From: Cydia pomonella
Lineage: Eukaryota; Arthropoda; Insecta; Lepidoptera; Tortricidae
Assembly (NCBI RefSeq): GCF_033807575.1
Contig: NC_084729.1
Span: 1,612,001 to 1,676,000, forward strand
Direction: 5' to 3'
DNA: 64,000 bases
Under the pieces are notes generated by a model, which was given only the letters and a program-made list of their open reading frames with translations, had not been told where the DNA came from and did no database searches. Numbering within the stretch: position 1 is the stretch's first letter; each line of letters begins with the position of its first letter. Below are positions 9,948 through 21,461 of the stretch, one piece after another. The translations under genes were made by a program, and so were the position numbers.

Positions 9948-12900
9948 CTGTAAATTCACATAACGATTTAATTACAGGCATCATGATTATCATCGTCATC
10001 AATTACAGTAACCTATAAAATATATAACATTTTTCATCTTAAAGAAATAAGTAGAAATACACTTCTCATTTGATGTATTTTTTTATCTTAAGGGCTATGT
10101 TTTAAAATTATGCCTAGTTAAGTACTTATAATTATTTTCTCACCATGTTTATGTCTATGTCGGTGATGATGGTTTCTTAAATGTTTTTGATGCTTCTTTC
10201 CTCCTTCTGACTGTCGTAAAGGAGATAGTACTGTCTGGTCTATATTCTCTTGACTCTCTAGAAACAGAAATTGAAATTATGAAGGATTAGGTTATGAAGC
10301 TTAACAATGTCTTGGTCGTCAAACGTCAAGATCATTTATTAGATATTAGCTTCTGCCCACTACTTCTTCGGTGTAGAATGATGATGATGATTGATGAAAT
10401 CTATCCTATATCCTTCCCCGGACCTCAATCTATATCCGTACTAAATTTCATCTGAATCTGTTTACCGGTTTCAGATGAAGCGGGACAGACTGATCTAATA
10501 CTATGTATCGCGTTTAGGTAGGCACTAGGGAGTTTTCCTTTAATCCATACAACTAATATACGTTAGCATTGATTGACGTTTCGATTCGTTATTATAAGTT
10601 TTTCATCATCATCATCATCATCATCGCAATCTTCCGAATGTCGTCTACAGAAGAAGCCAGGGGTTTCTTTGATCCGAAAGCGGACTACTCCGTTGACATT
10701 TTAGTCCACCTGCCATCACTCTGCCTAGCAACGTGTCCCGCTCAACTTAGTATTTGTCACTAATAAAAGTTATAAAGTAATAACTATAAAGAACCCTAGT
10801 TGGCTAAGAACTAATAGATAATGTTGTATCTACCTAATTAGTATTAGTTGTCTGTCTAAGTATTTCGAGTATTATTACCTGTATCTTCTGAAGAACATTT
10901 TGCATCCGAGCTGCTGTCTTTAGATTCTTTCGTTGTTTCTCCTTCAATACTCATATAATCTTTATCACTTTCATCTTTTTCCGTTTTGTTTTCGTCAATG
11001 TTAGGCACACCAGATTTAGATTTGCCTTTTGTAAAATATTGTTTCGTGTTTCTAGATAATTCCATTTCATTGTTGTCATTTGTATGTTTCATTTGCGTTC
11101 CTGGTTTGCCTGCGTATAACTGTGTTGATTCTAAATGTATGTCAATGTTTAGAAAATTAGGCCTTCGTTTTTTATTAAATACGTTAGTTTCTTCAGTGGT
11201 TGATACATGTTTAGATTGATAATGTGACGGATAAGTATTGGTTAGGTGTGACAGGGAAAATTTAGTTGTAAATTTATTTTTTCTTGGAATAGCATTGTTA
11301 ATGTAGCGACTCATCATGCCTTCTCCCGGGTTTAGTGTTTTCATGGGCTTTGTAATGGTTTTTTTCTTGTTGTCTTTCCAGTATGTAGTTCGAGATGGAA
11401 TATACCTATGTGGTTTTTTGGAATCGACAAACTCCAGTACATTATCTTTTATAAGTTTAGTCAATACTGGCCATTGCGGAACTAAAATTGTTCTTTTCTT
11501 ATTCTTGTCCTCTTCGGTTTTAAACCAATCCTCTAATCCCACATCATCATGACCACTGTGAGCTTTACTATATTCTTCAATAAAATGTTCCCAATCTTCC
11601 GACAAAACCCTTGTTCTTCCTTGTTTTTTACTATTTTTACTGCCCAGTTTAGGCAATTCTTCAGAATCGGTATATTCTGATGACTTACTTTCTTTGTTGA
11701 TACGAAAGTGAATATTATCAGTCTGTTTAGGAGTAAGTGGTGTACTTCTAACATTGTCTTCACTTTCACTGTCTACACTTAATTCGTATTCGTTGGTTTC
11801 TGATGACGATATAATAACTTTATCCATAAGATTACGTATATCCTTTAAATTATTCCTTACTGTTTGGTATAATGCTTGTGCGTACATTATACTGGCATCA
11901 GTTTGAGTCTTTTTATTATACCAGTTATTTACAGATTTCTTTTTCCTTTGTGTTCCGTGGTAACTACTTATTGATGACGAAATATTAAGTCTGTGAATTG
12001 GACGGTTTATTGTGTCATCTTTATCACTACTTGCTTTGTCGTTAGCTGTTACATGTTCAGATAATGTTTCAAGATGTCGCCTGGCATTTGACTTTCTTTT
12101 TTCTATTATGTCTGTTACCATAAGAGACAGAGTTTCACCCTTTGAGGTTCCAGATATCCTCTTTATTGCCGCTAATATAATATTATCAACTAAATCTGGA
12201 ATAAGAACGATTTTACAAATAGGTCTAGCTACCTATAATAAAGGTACAAATGAAAAAGATTTCTATCAAGTTTTAAAAACGTTCTCGTAAAAAGTAGGAT
12301 CTGGCCTACTTATGGCAATTCTTGGTATGAGTTGCCATGAACCGTGGCAAAAGCCAAGATAACGCGAGGAAGATATAAATACAATCTCACCATGTGCAAT
12401 CTCTTTCCCAGTTTTATTTGAATTAGGAAACAGTTTAACGTCGCGTAGACTACTCTGCATAAATTCCTCTTCAGCCTCGACAAACGTGTCGTCCAACACG
12501 TACAGCAGGCCGAGGACATCGGGGTCCAGCGTGTTGCGGGTGGCCAGCGCGTTGTACACTTGGTAAACTTTTGCTGAAAATCATTTATTAGAAAATTGTA
12601 GGTACCGAAGAGTATATTCACATTGTCTGATCTGATATCAGATACCGTATCGGATGATCCTTGGAGAAAGCTACTAGAGAGTGCTCTATATCTAAACCTT
12701 GTTTTTTGAATGAAACAACACACACACACCGAGCCACACCGAGCTCCATAGTACCGTACGGATTTTTGTACGACGCGATTCGTCGCGCATCGCAGCTTCG
12801 GACGAAGATACAGAGAAAACCGCATCATCGTACCGTCGTCGCCGCACGCGAATTCGTCGCTTCGCACTTCGCAACCACATGCGACGGCAGTGTGCTAGAG

Positions 12901-15350
12901 TCAGACCAAGATAAGTTGACAGCGATTTTGATCGCCCAGCCTGTGCAAGTTTTAAAACATCATAATTTAATAGAAGTTAGCCGTTTAAAGTAACACTTGC
13001 ACTGACTGGGCTGTCAAAATCGCTGCCAACTTATCTTGGTCAAAGACAATCCTTTGGGTTGTCGTTGAGATTCAAGATGGCGAAGACGTCTCGAGAATAT
13101 TTTTTTGTGTTTTGCTCATTTATGTTGTTCAAAGTGTACCTAGTATTGATAGCTTATTATGCAGTGAACTATCGTGGAAGTGTGCAGTTAATGAAAAACT
13201 AATCTTGAAACGCGTTTAACCATGTTTTAATCAACACCCGGCAATCCATCGTGGCTTTTAGTAAAGTCCAGCTATCTCTTTACTAAAAGCATCTACCGAA
13301 CAACGTCATGCTCTACGAGCACACTTAAAACTTACAACGAAACTTGACATTGGCAAAATCATCATAGATTTGATGGAAGCCATATTTTAAACGAAACGAA
13401 CGAACGACAATCCTTTAACAAATCTACCTAACATGATTTTATATAATAAAATTATACTTAATACTAGGTTAGGAAATCGTCGCTGGGTGTCCGTAACACT
13501 AAAAGCCCCCGTTCAAATCAGCCTATTTTTAAGGACGGGTAACTACGGAATCTACACTGAGCATGGTCCATTGGCCGGTTTTTATAATAAAGATACCATT
13601 TTGTATTGGAAATATCTACAATTCATATCCATTAATACAATAACCTGATGATAACAACAACATGGTATCTACAATGCCGGATTTAGAGGTCTGGAGGCCT
13701 CGGGCGATAAAGGAGTGGAGGCCCCCTGGCCCCAAATTTTTTCCAAATAAAATGGTAAATTTACCGAATTCTCTATTGTGGGGGGCCCCTCTTTTGTGGA
13801 GGCCCGGGGCAGTAGCCCCGGTTGCCCTCCCCTAAATTCGGCCCTGGGTACGAAACATGATTGGGTTGGCAGCCTGTCGATTGCTATAATTGAGCTTCAG
13901 TAGTATCGTGACGTGTTATTTTGTTGCTCGCGTGAGGGCGGTACCATACCACAGCTGGCTTCAGCTTTTGATGTCTGCTCCAAACAAGACGTTCCTTAGT
14001 GCTGTTTAATCGAAGTCTCGGCTGTCAAAATTGCTGCCAACTTATCTTGGTCTGACCCTATGCCTATCGAAATCAACTCACCGTGCAACACGTCAGGGGT
14101 AGTAGATATCATATTTCTAATATTCCGTGCAACCATTTTTACGAATGGGATGATCACATCACCGAGATAGTTGAGTTCATTATTTGCTAATCTGTAACAT
14201 ACATAACCATAGTAAGTACCGTAATACTACACGACTATGTATATGTCCTACTTTTCCAAAGGACGAGATTTGCTTGTATCTTTATTCTTTACCTACTTGG
14301 AAAGTAAAATGCTCTTGTATGTGCAAAAACGTATCACTTTCTGCACATCTCATAAAGATAAAGATAGTTTATTTTCCAAGTAGGCGTATTACAATGCGCT
14401 TATGAACGTCAACTAAAGCTACGCCGGCTCTAACCCTAAACCTCTAACCCGAAATTTAAATCCCTCCTAAATTGTAGGAGGGTATCTTAATATGGGTCCG
14501 GCAAGAAACTCGTCGGGATGCGACATAGAACAACTGACTGTTTCATGACTCTGTTTCAGAGCAGTGGCGGGGAAAGACCAAAATTTTATGTGGGCAAGGT
14601 ATATTTTGCGAAGCCCTCTAGTGGCGCAAGAAATAATGAACATTTTTACGTTGTGTCCGAGATACAGGTACTTTTTAGGCACGAGGCCCCTTGGACCGTA
14701 AGGCGTAGTCGGTGACCCACGTCGCTCACGAATAGCGCCACCTCTATTTAGCATGAGATATAAAAAAGTTATGATTAGGTTACGTACTCCTCCAGATAGG
14801 TGACAAACGGCTCAACCAACGCCGGCAATTCGGGAAGGCTCTTAACTGACAAACTTCTGAATAGTTTCTTCAAAAACACTGAAAACGGATCTGTTGCACC
14901 ATCCTCTCCTGATTCACTTTGTTGGATTGTTGGTGTTATATGTTGTGTTGTTATTGTATTCGTTGTTGCTATTGGTTCAGTTTTTGCTGTTGTCTTATCT
15001 TTAGTGTCTTCAATTGTTTTTGATTTATCAGTTGTTAGATTTTCTGTTTTTGTAGATTCTACTGGAGTTGTTGTAGTAGAAAATGGAGTTACTCTTTGTG
15101 GTGTAACATATTTGGGTGCTTGCGTACTTTGAGTAGTACCTCTAGTCAGCCATGGGGGGAAAATATCAGGTGCTTTAGTAGTGAGAGTAAAAACATCTTG
15201 TAGACCAGGGATGTATATTGGTCCATGGTTCCAGTAGTCGTCGACTTTGTCAATGTCTTCTGTCGTTTGCCAGAAGTATGTAACATATGGTAGGGTCACT
15301 GATGTGTATGTCAATGTTGATTGTAGTATAATTATGGCTACACATAGCAT
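9340..15350 (-). CDS. Six-exon gene for a predicted secreted, largely disordered protein (about 964 aa), family unknown
   Basis: Coding exons on the minus strand are 15350-14788, 14191-14082, 12573-12391, 12195-10879, 10257-10144 and 9947-9340. All five introns are GT-AG (donors GTACGT, GTGAGT, GTGAGA, GTAATA, GTGAGA), and all joins keep frame (phases 2, 1, 1, 1, 1). The product begins with signal peptide MLCVAIIILQSTLTYTSV. Next come DYWNHGPIYIPG and PDIFPPWL, a Thr-rich linker, TDPFSVFLKKLF and a helical region encoded across exons 1-4. Exon 4 supplies a long Ser/Asp/Glu/Lys-rich segment with tryptophan motifs (SEDWEHFIEEYSKAHSG, VPQWPVLTKLI). A His/Arg-rich mini-exon and a basic C-terminus follow. 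I recognise no family. A secreted or extracellular-matrix-like role is an inference from the signal peptide and composition only. A paralogous first exon lies at 4978-5914. Confidence 0.8.
10144..10257 (-). CDS. Exon 5, His/Arg-rich mini-exon
   Basis: A 114-bp exon between acceptor TTTCTAG and donor GTGAGA, encoding 37 codons that end in HLRNHHHRHRHKH. The phase fits both neighbours. The histidine cluster continues into the first residues of exon 6 (HKHSHYRKRK). Confidence 0.75.
10258..10878 (-). repeat. Intron 4 with interspersed repeat and ATC microsatellite
   Basis: The intron contains a TTTCATCTGAATCTGTTTACC-type repeat at about 10420-10490 that I know as a common lepidopteran element. 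A (TCA)n tract is at 10602-10625. No coding content is supported. Confidence 0.5.
10879..12195 (-). CDS. Exon 4 (large) of the six-exon gene
   Basis: A 1317-bp exon between acceptor TTATTCCAG and donor GTAATA. It begins LVDNIILAAIKRISGTS and continues as a charged, low-complexity region with KKTQTDAS, ELSVDSESED, SEDWEHFIEEY and an Asp/Glu/Ser-rich end. Unspliced, the frame reaches a stop 21 bases past the donor. Without splicing it would look like a stand-alone 421-codon gene. Confidence 0.85.
12391..12573 (-). CDS. Exon 3 of the six-exon gene
   Basis: A 183-bp exon between acceptor TGATTTTCAG and donor GTGAGA, giving 60 codons (KVYQVYNALATRNTLDPDV..., then DDTFVEAEEEF). Its third positions are visibly richer in G and C than those of exons 4-6, which fits the best-conserved part of the protein. 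Confidence 0.85.
12898..13047. mobile_element. GAGTCAGACC MITE, copy 2
   Basis: A near-complete inverted-repeat element in intron 2 of the six-exon gene, with TA at 12896-12897 and arms GAGTCAGACCAAGATAAG and CTTATCTTGGTC. The last bases of the right arm have decayed (TCAAAGAC). Confidence 0.8.
13665..13860. repeat. GC-rich interspersed element in intron 2
   Basis: It starts near GCCGGATTTAGAGG, ends near CCTAAATTCGGCCCTG, and has GGAGGCC-rich arms. The ends are near-complementary, so it is probably a short inverted-repeat DNA element. It lies inside the 1.5-kb intron. Confidence 0.5.
14015..14058. mobile_element. GAGTCAGACC MITE, copy 3 (right half)
   Basis: Only the right arm remains (GCTGTCAAAATTGCTGCC... 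GGTCTGACCC), followed by TA at 14059-14060. It lies about 20 bases from the exon 2 donor. Confidence 0.75.
14082..14191 (-). CDS. Exon 2 of the six-exon gene
   Basis: A 110-bp exon between acceptor ATGTTACAG and donor GTGAGT. It encodes 36 full codons (LANNELNYLGDVIIPF...), predicted helical, and joins in frame on both sides. The MITE half at 14015-14058 lies just past its donor. Confidence 0.8.
14343..14735 (-). repeat. LINE 3' tail and adjoining interspersed repeat in intron 1
   Basis: 14343-14425 is the reverse complement of 61540-61630 (AAAGATAGTTTATT... AAGCTACGCCGG), a LINE 3' end. 14560-14735 contains an AGTGGCGGGGAAAGACC element with GCGCCACCTCT at the other side. No coding content is supported. 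Confidence 0.5.
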
Positions 15351-15367
15351 GTCTAATAGTCTAGAAC
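14788..15367 (-). CDS. Exon 1 (first coding) of the six-exon gene
   Basis: The acceptor (ATTGTTTTAG) at 15368-15369 leaves a 17-nt leader before the ATG at 15350. An upstream in-frame ATG at 15506 lies in the predicted intron and would bury the signal peptide, so 15350 is preferred. The exon supplies 187 codons plus two bases and ends at donor GTACGT. Unspliced, the frame stops about 15 bases later. The leader length and both splice positions match the exon at 4978-5914. Confidence 0.8.
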
Positions 15368-15529
15368 CTAAAACAATAAACCTTGATTTAGAACAAACTG
15401 GTTCTTTTAGACAAAATGAACTTTTACAACGAGAATTTTCACACACAAAATTTCTACTCGCTCTATTATCTTTGTATGACAACACAAAGACTATAAAATT
15501 GAACAAGGGTTTGAAAAGTGGAATCTTAA

Positions 15530-15790
15530 GCGTTGCGAGAGTTTCAAGTCACGAAGGTTAAACAAACATTGCTGACAAGTGAAACAACAGTTTTGACGAC
15601 AGAAACTAATCAAATTCTTCTTATGTAAATTATCAAATTTAGTCATATCAAGTTAAAAGTCAATGCCACCAGCTAACATGAAGAAACAACTTGCATCGTA
15701 CCTACTACTTTGTCACTCTTGTGGATAAAATGCTACTTTTTCCATCAGTTTTTAACTAATAAAGATAAACTTTACGAGCTGGTGTGATAA
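15530..15790 (+). repeat. Dispersed repeat (GTGGATAAAATGC family)
   Basis: Blocks GTTAAACAAA, AGTTAAAAGTCAAT, GTGGATAAAATGC and GAGCTGGTGTG recur in the same order at 41525-41852, and parts recur at 46850-46935 and 17330-17470. The copies are diverged. It is an interspersed element of unknown class. Confidence 0.55.
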
Positions 15791-16074
15791 TAAATACTTT
15801 AAAACGACCTTAATCCCGTAAGTCATTGTCGCCGATTTAGCTTCATCGTTGTAAGTTCAGTCAGTCAGTTCAGCTTCTCGTTCATTTCACTTACTAAATA
15901 AATAAGCAAATGCTGTTTTATGTTCCCACGTATATTTTATATCCTATATCACAATTTCATTACCTAATGTCGACATATTTTATAGGAATTGATTTCACTG
16001 GTATTTTCCTTTAAAATACAGTTAGAAGTAGGTAAAACTTATACAACTTTAGTCCAGTATAGACGGTTATCTGC

Positions 16075-16215
16075 TCCTGAGTCATGGATGCTTTCTATAT
16101 ATTTGTATTTATATATTATATTTATCGTTGTCTGACTACCCACGACACAACACAAGCCTTCTTGAGCTTTCTCTGGGGTTTAATCAATTTGTGTAAGAAT
16201 GTGCAATATTTATTA
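16075..16215 (+). mobile_element. Degenerate SINE tail
   Basis: GAGTCATGGATGCTTTCTAT, ATCGTTGTCT, CACAAGCCTTCTTGAGC and AATTTGTGTAAGAAT follow the order of the SINE at 41853-42111, with many substitutions and no head. Confidence 0.65.
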
Positions 16216-16335
16216 CAATACAAATATTCTTTATTGCACACCTCAATACAGAAACAGTACAAATGATACAACACATAAAGAAGAGGTAAACAACAGGCGG
16301 TCTTATCGCTAAACAGCGATATCTTCCAGACAACC
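16216..16335 (-). repeat. LINE 3' end, antisense
   Basis: It is the reverse complement of the 47745-47895 tail (AAAGGTTG, GAAGAGATCGC, TAGCGATAAGACCGCCTG, then an AATAAAGA end). It is a 5'-truncated LINE copy. Confidence 0.65.
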
Positions 16336-16339
16336 TTTA

Positions 16340-17200
16340 GGGAGCGGAATTAAAAAAAATATATTATGGCAGTAGTGTTATGTAGTAGTAGTGTGTATGG
16401 TATTTATTTATTTATTTTAAGTTATTTTAGTATAGCAATGTGCCAAAGAGAATTTTCAAAAATTGCAAAGTTCTCATGACGTGTTCTCGGTATTTTTTCT
16501 GCACATTTATTACTTACCAAAACTTCTTAAATAGTTAGTTTCGATTTCTATAAAAATTGAAATAGGTAGACGCTTTTATTGTTGACTGTACTTTTTTTCC
16601 ACAGGCAACTAATACTCATCGAGACAATTCTAAAAACCCTAAACACAATTAGGTTGCGTTGTTTTATCACAGAGTTCCTATGGCTACCTCCTGTCTCCAT
16701 CATCAGATCTTGAGCTTGATGGTACCATAATATTGCATTGTCACCCGACTTCCATATGTATGCAAATTTTCAACTTCATTGGAAACCGGGAAGTGGGTCA
16801 AATTTAACTTGCAAGATTTGTCCCATACATACTAACAGGGCAAGTTAAATAATAGCTTGTAATAATGAAATAGTCGTCAACAGTAGAACATTGTTAAGAA
16901 CATTGAGTACCAATCCTTAATCTAAGCGTGAATTTTCTATGAAAGAATTTTCTTATGAATGCCAACTGAGTGAAACACAAAGTTATTCGCTACACAAACG
17001 CGAGATTGAAAATCAAATCCAAAATGAACACTGTTAAATATATATCATTCAAAATTATCACTTAAAAGTCAATTTCAGCCAAAATGAGTAAACAACTCAA
17101 AATTTGCAACTCCAGAGGAGTTGCATGCGCGTTGCTGACCCTAACACTCCGCACCCTCGTTGAACTCTGCGGCAACCTTACTCACCGGCAGCCGGCAGGA
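16340..17200. other. Gene-free stretch
   Basis: AT-rich. A scrap near 17100-17200 (GAGTTGCATGCGCGTTGC) resembles the repeat at 34360-34600. No gene is supported. Confidence 0.35.
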
Positions 17201-17208
17201 ACACAACA

Positions 17209-17523
17209 CTATGAGTAGGGGCTAGTGTTATTTGTCTGCGATTTTCTGTAAGGTAGAGGTACTTTTCCAGTTGGGCTCTGCTCTAGATCTGGAATGACAT
17301 CTTCTATGTTGTGCTCAACCACACAAAGCGAGACAACATTCACGTGCTCTTTTGGACGTAGTTTAAGGACATACTCGGATACTTGTGGATAAAACGCAAC
17401 TTTCATCCGTTTTTGAGGTATCAAGAGAGCCTTTACTGGAGCTGGTGTGGTGAAATAGTTATTTGTACAACAAGAGAGCAAAGTTTGATATTTCTTCGAG
17501 TGCTTGTGTTGAGTCCCGTGCAA
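17209..17523 (-). CDS. Short open frame overlapping a dispersed repeat, doubtful
   Basis: A 104-codon frame whose early part (FTTPAPVKALL...KVAFYPQ) is the translation of the GTGGATAAAATGC repeat seen at 15530, 41770 and 46890. The later part (SEYVLKLRPKEHVNVV...) has no match in the window and reads like ordinary protein. It may be a captured exon or chance. No promoter or splice context was established. Confidence 0.25.
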   Translation of the reverse strand: MHGTQHKHSKKYQTLLSCCTNNYFTTPAPVKALLIPQKRMKVAFYPQVSEYVLKLRPKEHVNVVSLCVVEHNIEDVIPDLEQSPTGKVPLPYRKSQTNNTSPYS

Positions 17524-18013
17524 GCGAAAGATTCTATAATAGATTCACGAGCGTAGCGAGTGAAGCTAATTTAGAATCTTGAGCGTAGTAAGGGACTCAA
17601 AAGCGCACGAGATGTAAATAACTTTGATCTCGTGTAGTACACAAAAATTTTCACGACAGTCAGCCATCAAAAAATACAACCTGAAAAAATTTAATCCAGA
17701 CGGACGGATCACTATTTCACTCATATTTTCTGAAGGTATTCTAACAATTAACTTTAATTACCGCAATAAAACAAAACGAAAGAAATTTCAATAAAATAAT
17801 ACAAAAATAATGAATTAACGAACATTAATTGACAGTTCAATCGACAACTATTTTTTGTAAAAAAAAAACTTTGTAAGATCCGGTCCGAATTGCGGATACT
17901 ACTATTTGTCAACTATAGTAAAGATCGTTAAAAGTAGTTAAGTAGAATTATTTACTGCGTAACAATTGCGTAAATTTGTATAAGTTCATTGTTTTGATTG
18001 TGAAAAATTCTGA
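17524..18013. repeat. Inverted-repeat sequence, no gene
   Basis: ATTCACGAGCGTAGCGAGTG and neighbouring AGATTCTA/TAGAATCT arms form an imperfect palindrome at about 17530-17580. The remainder is AT-rich with no supported gene. Confidence 0.35.
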
Positions 18014-18154
18014 CGACCGGTTTGGCCTAGTGGGTAGTAACCCTGCCTACGAAGCTGATGGTCCCGGGTTCAAATCCTGGTAAGGGCATTTATTCGTGTG
18101 ATGAGCATGGATATTTGTTCCCGAGTCATGGGTGTTTTCTATGTATTTAAGTAT
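18014..18154 (+). mobile_element. SINE head, split by an LTR retrotransposon (tail at 30327-30470)
   Basis: The tRNA-like head (TGGCCTAGTGGGTAG box A, GGTTCAAATCC box B) and first body block end at ATGTATTTAAGTAT. The body resumes at 30327 with AGTATTTATAAAT. The five bases AGTAT at 18150-18154 are repeated at 30327-30331, the expected target duplication of an LTR element. Confidence 0.9.
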
Positions 18155-18465
18155 TGTTAGTTGTAAGCAAATACTATTAAGGTTATTGTGACTATGTCGT
18201 ATGATGTCACTTGCCGTTAGTGTTTTCAGAATTAAATAATTCATATGACGTTAATTATTATTTTCAATTTATAAAACTTGTAACTTAAATAATTAGTAAT
18301 GTGATTGATAGTTCAAGTGACATCATTCGATCATTCATTCAAACTTCATTCTGTGAAGTTATTTAAGCGGCAGTTACTTGGAATCCGTCTCTTTTGCTGT
18401 TGAATTTTCAATGAATAAAGAACTAGTTGTACTTGGAGTGTCATTTAAAATTATACTCAATTAAA
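18155..18465 (+). repeat. 5' LTR
   Basis: Begins TGTTAGTTGTAAGC and ends near ACTCAATTAAA. It is about 310 bp, with the matching copy at 30016. A promoter within the LTR is expected for the family, but I could not place a TATA box or start site. Confidence 0.9.
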
Positions 18466-18545
18466 TAATTCAGAAGTGTTAGTTTTCTATACTTATCTCA
18501 CGCGTTATTACCGCTTCGTGTCTAGTATTGTCGTAGTTAGTAATA

Positions 18546-21461
18546 ATGAGTAATCGATCGGAGCGATTACGGTCCGGACGGCGACGAAATTTCGATAGTG
18601 AAGCAGAGGCGGAAGAAGTCACAGCTCCAGCTGCCAAAAAGCCGCGAAATCCACGGGCACCTAACAACAAGGAACGATTGGATCGGTTGGAGCATATGCT
18701 GGAGCAATTACTTGAACAAGGAAGGAGCAACGCACCGGAAACCGTAACGGCAGGTACGTCCAGTGGTGTAAATTTAAACCATCAACCTGTTATTGAAACT
18801 GTACCGTACCAAACAAACAACACTCTGAGGACACCCACTATGGAAATAACTACGTCCCAACCAAATGCAACCCCAAATAATGCTGTGGCATCGGCCACGC
18901 GTGTCACGCATACACCACAGCAGCACAACGATTTGGATACGTCTATGAATCGCACGAGTACTTTAGTACCGCCTGTACCTACCCATTTACCTGAAACAGT
19001 TATTATTCAAGACAATGCTTTTAAGAGCACTGAAAGTCGACCTTCCGTGTTAGACTTTGGAAACAATGTCAGGTTTATCGGGAAACCCGATAACGTACCC
19101 AAATTTGATGGTAATTCCAACACTTTTTCTGTTAATGCATGGATACATCGGCTGGAGTCACTCGCAAACATCTATGGCTGGAATGAAAAGACCCTCATCT
19201 ACCATATGACTGCGAATTTAGAAGGTAATGCTCTTTTGTGGTTCGGGCATCTGCAAGACATCACACTTTCCTGGACGGAATGGAAAAAAAAACTGGAGGA
19301 ATACTTCCCGGTTGGACGGGGTCTGGCAGCCAAGCTACACGACTTCGTAACTGTCACCAAACGCAAGGACGAGAGGGTAATCGACTTTTATTATAAAAAA
19401 TTGTCTCAAGGTAAATTATGCCAACTTAATGATGATATGATATGTGATGTAATAATCTTTACTTTAGGCGACCCACTGTTAAAGGCAGGAGCTCGTGGTA
19501 CAGGGTGTAGGGATACGCGAAGTTTATTGACATATTTAACTGATTCCGCCGTTGATTTACCCACCCCCGCCAAAAATACTGACCCAGTTAGTGATAATAG
19601 ACTTAAATGTTTCACATGCAGTCGAAGGGGTCATACGTCCGCTCAATGTAGGGACAAATTGCGATGTGGTATTTGTAGTAAGCTAGGACATCAAACAGAA
19701 AACTGTAGAATGTCTAAAAAGTGCTCTTATTGTGGTAAAGCAGGTCATAATCGAGAGGAATGTTATAGTCTTAAGAAGGCAGTAGCCCCCCCTGTTCCCC
19801 TCGCCAGTAGCACGAAACCCGAAGATAACCGCGACAAAAAGACCAAACTGTTTAACATTAAGGCAGTAGATCAGACCGATCGCAAATATTATAAAACAGT
19901 TGTTGCCAATGGACATGAACTGACTGCGTTTATTGATTTAGGCAGTGCTTGTAACACAATTACTTTATCAGCAGCTAGTAAAATTTCTTTGTCGTTCAAA
20001 ACACATTCGCGTTCCACCATAATAGGATATGGTAATAAAATCACAACCCCGGAAGGCGAAGCTATGCTTAACCTAAGTGTAGATGGTATCTGTATCAATA
20101 CTTCAGTTCTGGTAGTTCGGGATGATATGCAAGAAACGGATATGATTGTTGGTCGGAAATTTAGTGAACAGCCAGGGGTTTGTGCGACAAAAACAACTCA
20201 TACTTTAACATTCACGATGAGTAACGATTTTGACCGGGAACTTCCATTTGCTTGCGAGGAGGCGGCAGAAATTTCTCTTTCAAAAATTGAGCTTAAGATT
20301 CCCCATGACACCGTAATAGTTCAAGGCCTAAATCGAATCATTGTTTACACAGACGAAAATGTCGATACAGATACTAGTATTATAAAAGTTCACCGTTCTG
20401 AACATAGGGAACTAGGTAAGGAAGTAGACATTCCAGAACAAACAACGGAAATTTTCTGCAATGTAGGTTATATTAACGTACTTAATTTGCAAACCGAACC
20501 GCTTACTATGTATTCACAACGTTGCATAGCTCGTGCACAAATAAATGAATCAAGTGAAAGTAAACAAATCAACATGGACTTAGATAGACAAGATATTTCC
20601 CGCCTAGAAAGTATATTACAAAAATATAGCCATTGTTTTGACGATTATTCCGGGCCAAATTCAAATGAATGTAACGTAGAAATGAAAATTGAACTAACAA
20701 CCGAAGTACCTTTCTATCATAGGCCGTACAGAATGTCTTTTAGGGAACAAGAAGTGGTTCGCAACATTGTACAAGATCTTATTGATAAAGATGTCATCGA
20801 ACCCAGCAACTCACCGTACGCCAGCCCAGTCATATTAGTTGCAAAAAAATCAGGGGAATACAGAATGTGCGTCGATTACCGCCAGCTAAACAAAATCACG
20901 AAAAAGGATCGTTACCCATTACCGGTTATACAGGATCAATTGGATAGGTTAAGTGATGACAAAGTATTTACGAAGTTAGATTTGGCGGCAGGGTACCATC
21001 AAATCAAAATGCATCCGGACAGCAAACAATATACTAGTTTCGTGACCCCATTTGGACAATTTCAGTACAAAAAAATGCCATATGGCTTAGCAAACGGGCC
21101 GGCGGTATTTCAGAGGGCAATGAATATGATGTTAGATCAATCTAGATTTGAATTTGCGACAGCATATATTGATGATATTTTGCTGGCTTCAAAATCAGTT
21201 TCAGACGCATTTGTACATCTTGAAAAAACTTTAGAGCTAATAAGTAAATTTGGATTAGTGTTGCGACGTAATAAATGTTCGTTTCTAAGACCCAATATAG
21301 AGTACCTAGGACATATAATATCTCAAGGTGAAATCAGGCCTTCTTCGGATAAAGTAGAAGCACTAAACAACTTTAAAGAACCTACGAACGTTCACGACTT
21401 AAGGAGGTTCATTGGCCTTGCCAGTTATTTCCGAAAGTTTATAATGTCATTTGCTAATTGA
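18546..21461 (+). pseudogene. gag-protease-reverse transcriptase frame of the gypsy-type element, broken by TGA
   Basis: 971 codons from ATG at 18546. The basic N-terminal region is followed by a gag core (about residues 190-340) and three CCHC zinc knuckles (about 353-410: CFTCSRRGHTSAQC, CGICSKLGHQTENC, CSYCGKAGHNREEC). The protease region has FIDLGSACN near residue 460, where the family usually has D-S/T-G, so the active site reads D-L-G. The reverse transcriptase is well preserved (VDYRQLNK, FTKLDLAAGYHQI, YIDD near 875). The frame ends in TGA just after the RT thumb. The same frame continues for about 25 codons beyond the TGA before the deletion junction. Confidence 0.9.

Noticed and set aside
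10569..10763. 64-codon plus-strand frame
   Set aside because: Contains an ATC microsatellite read as Ile/His and lies in an intron on the other strand.
12310..12867. 185-codon minus-strand frame overlapping exon 3
   Set aside because: It is out of phase with exon 3, crosses the intron acceptor and includes repeat sequence. Exon 3's own frame has good splice sites and joins in phase.
14467..14754. 95-codon minus-strand frame
   Set aside because: It lies entirely in interspersed repeat sequence in an intron of the six-exon gene.
15351..15506. Upstream 52-residue extension of exon 1
   Set aside because: It precedes a good acceptor and would bury the signal peptide. The paralogue at 4978-5914 starts at the equivalent of 15350.
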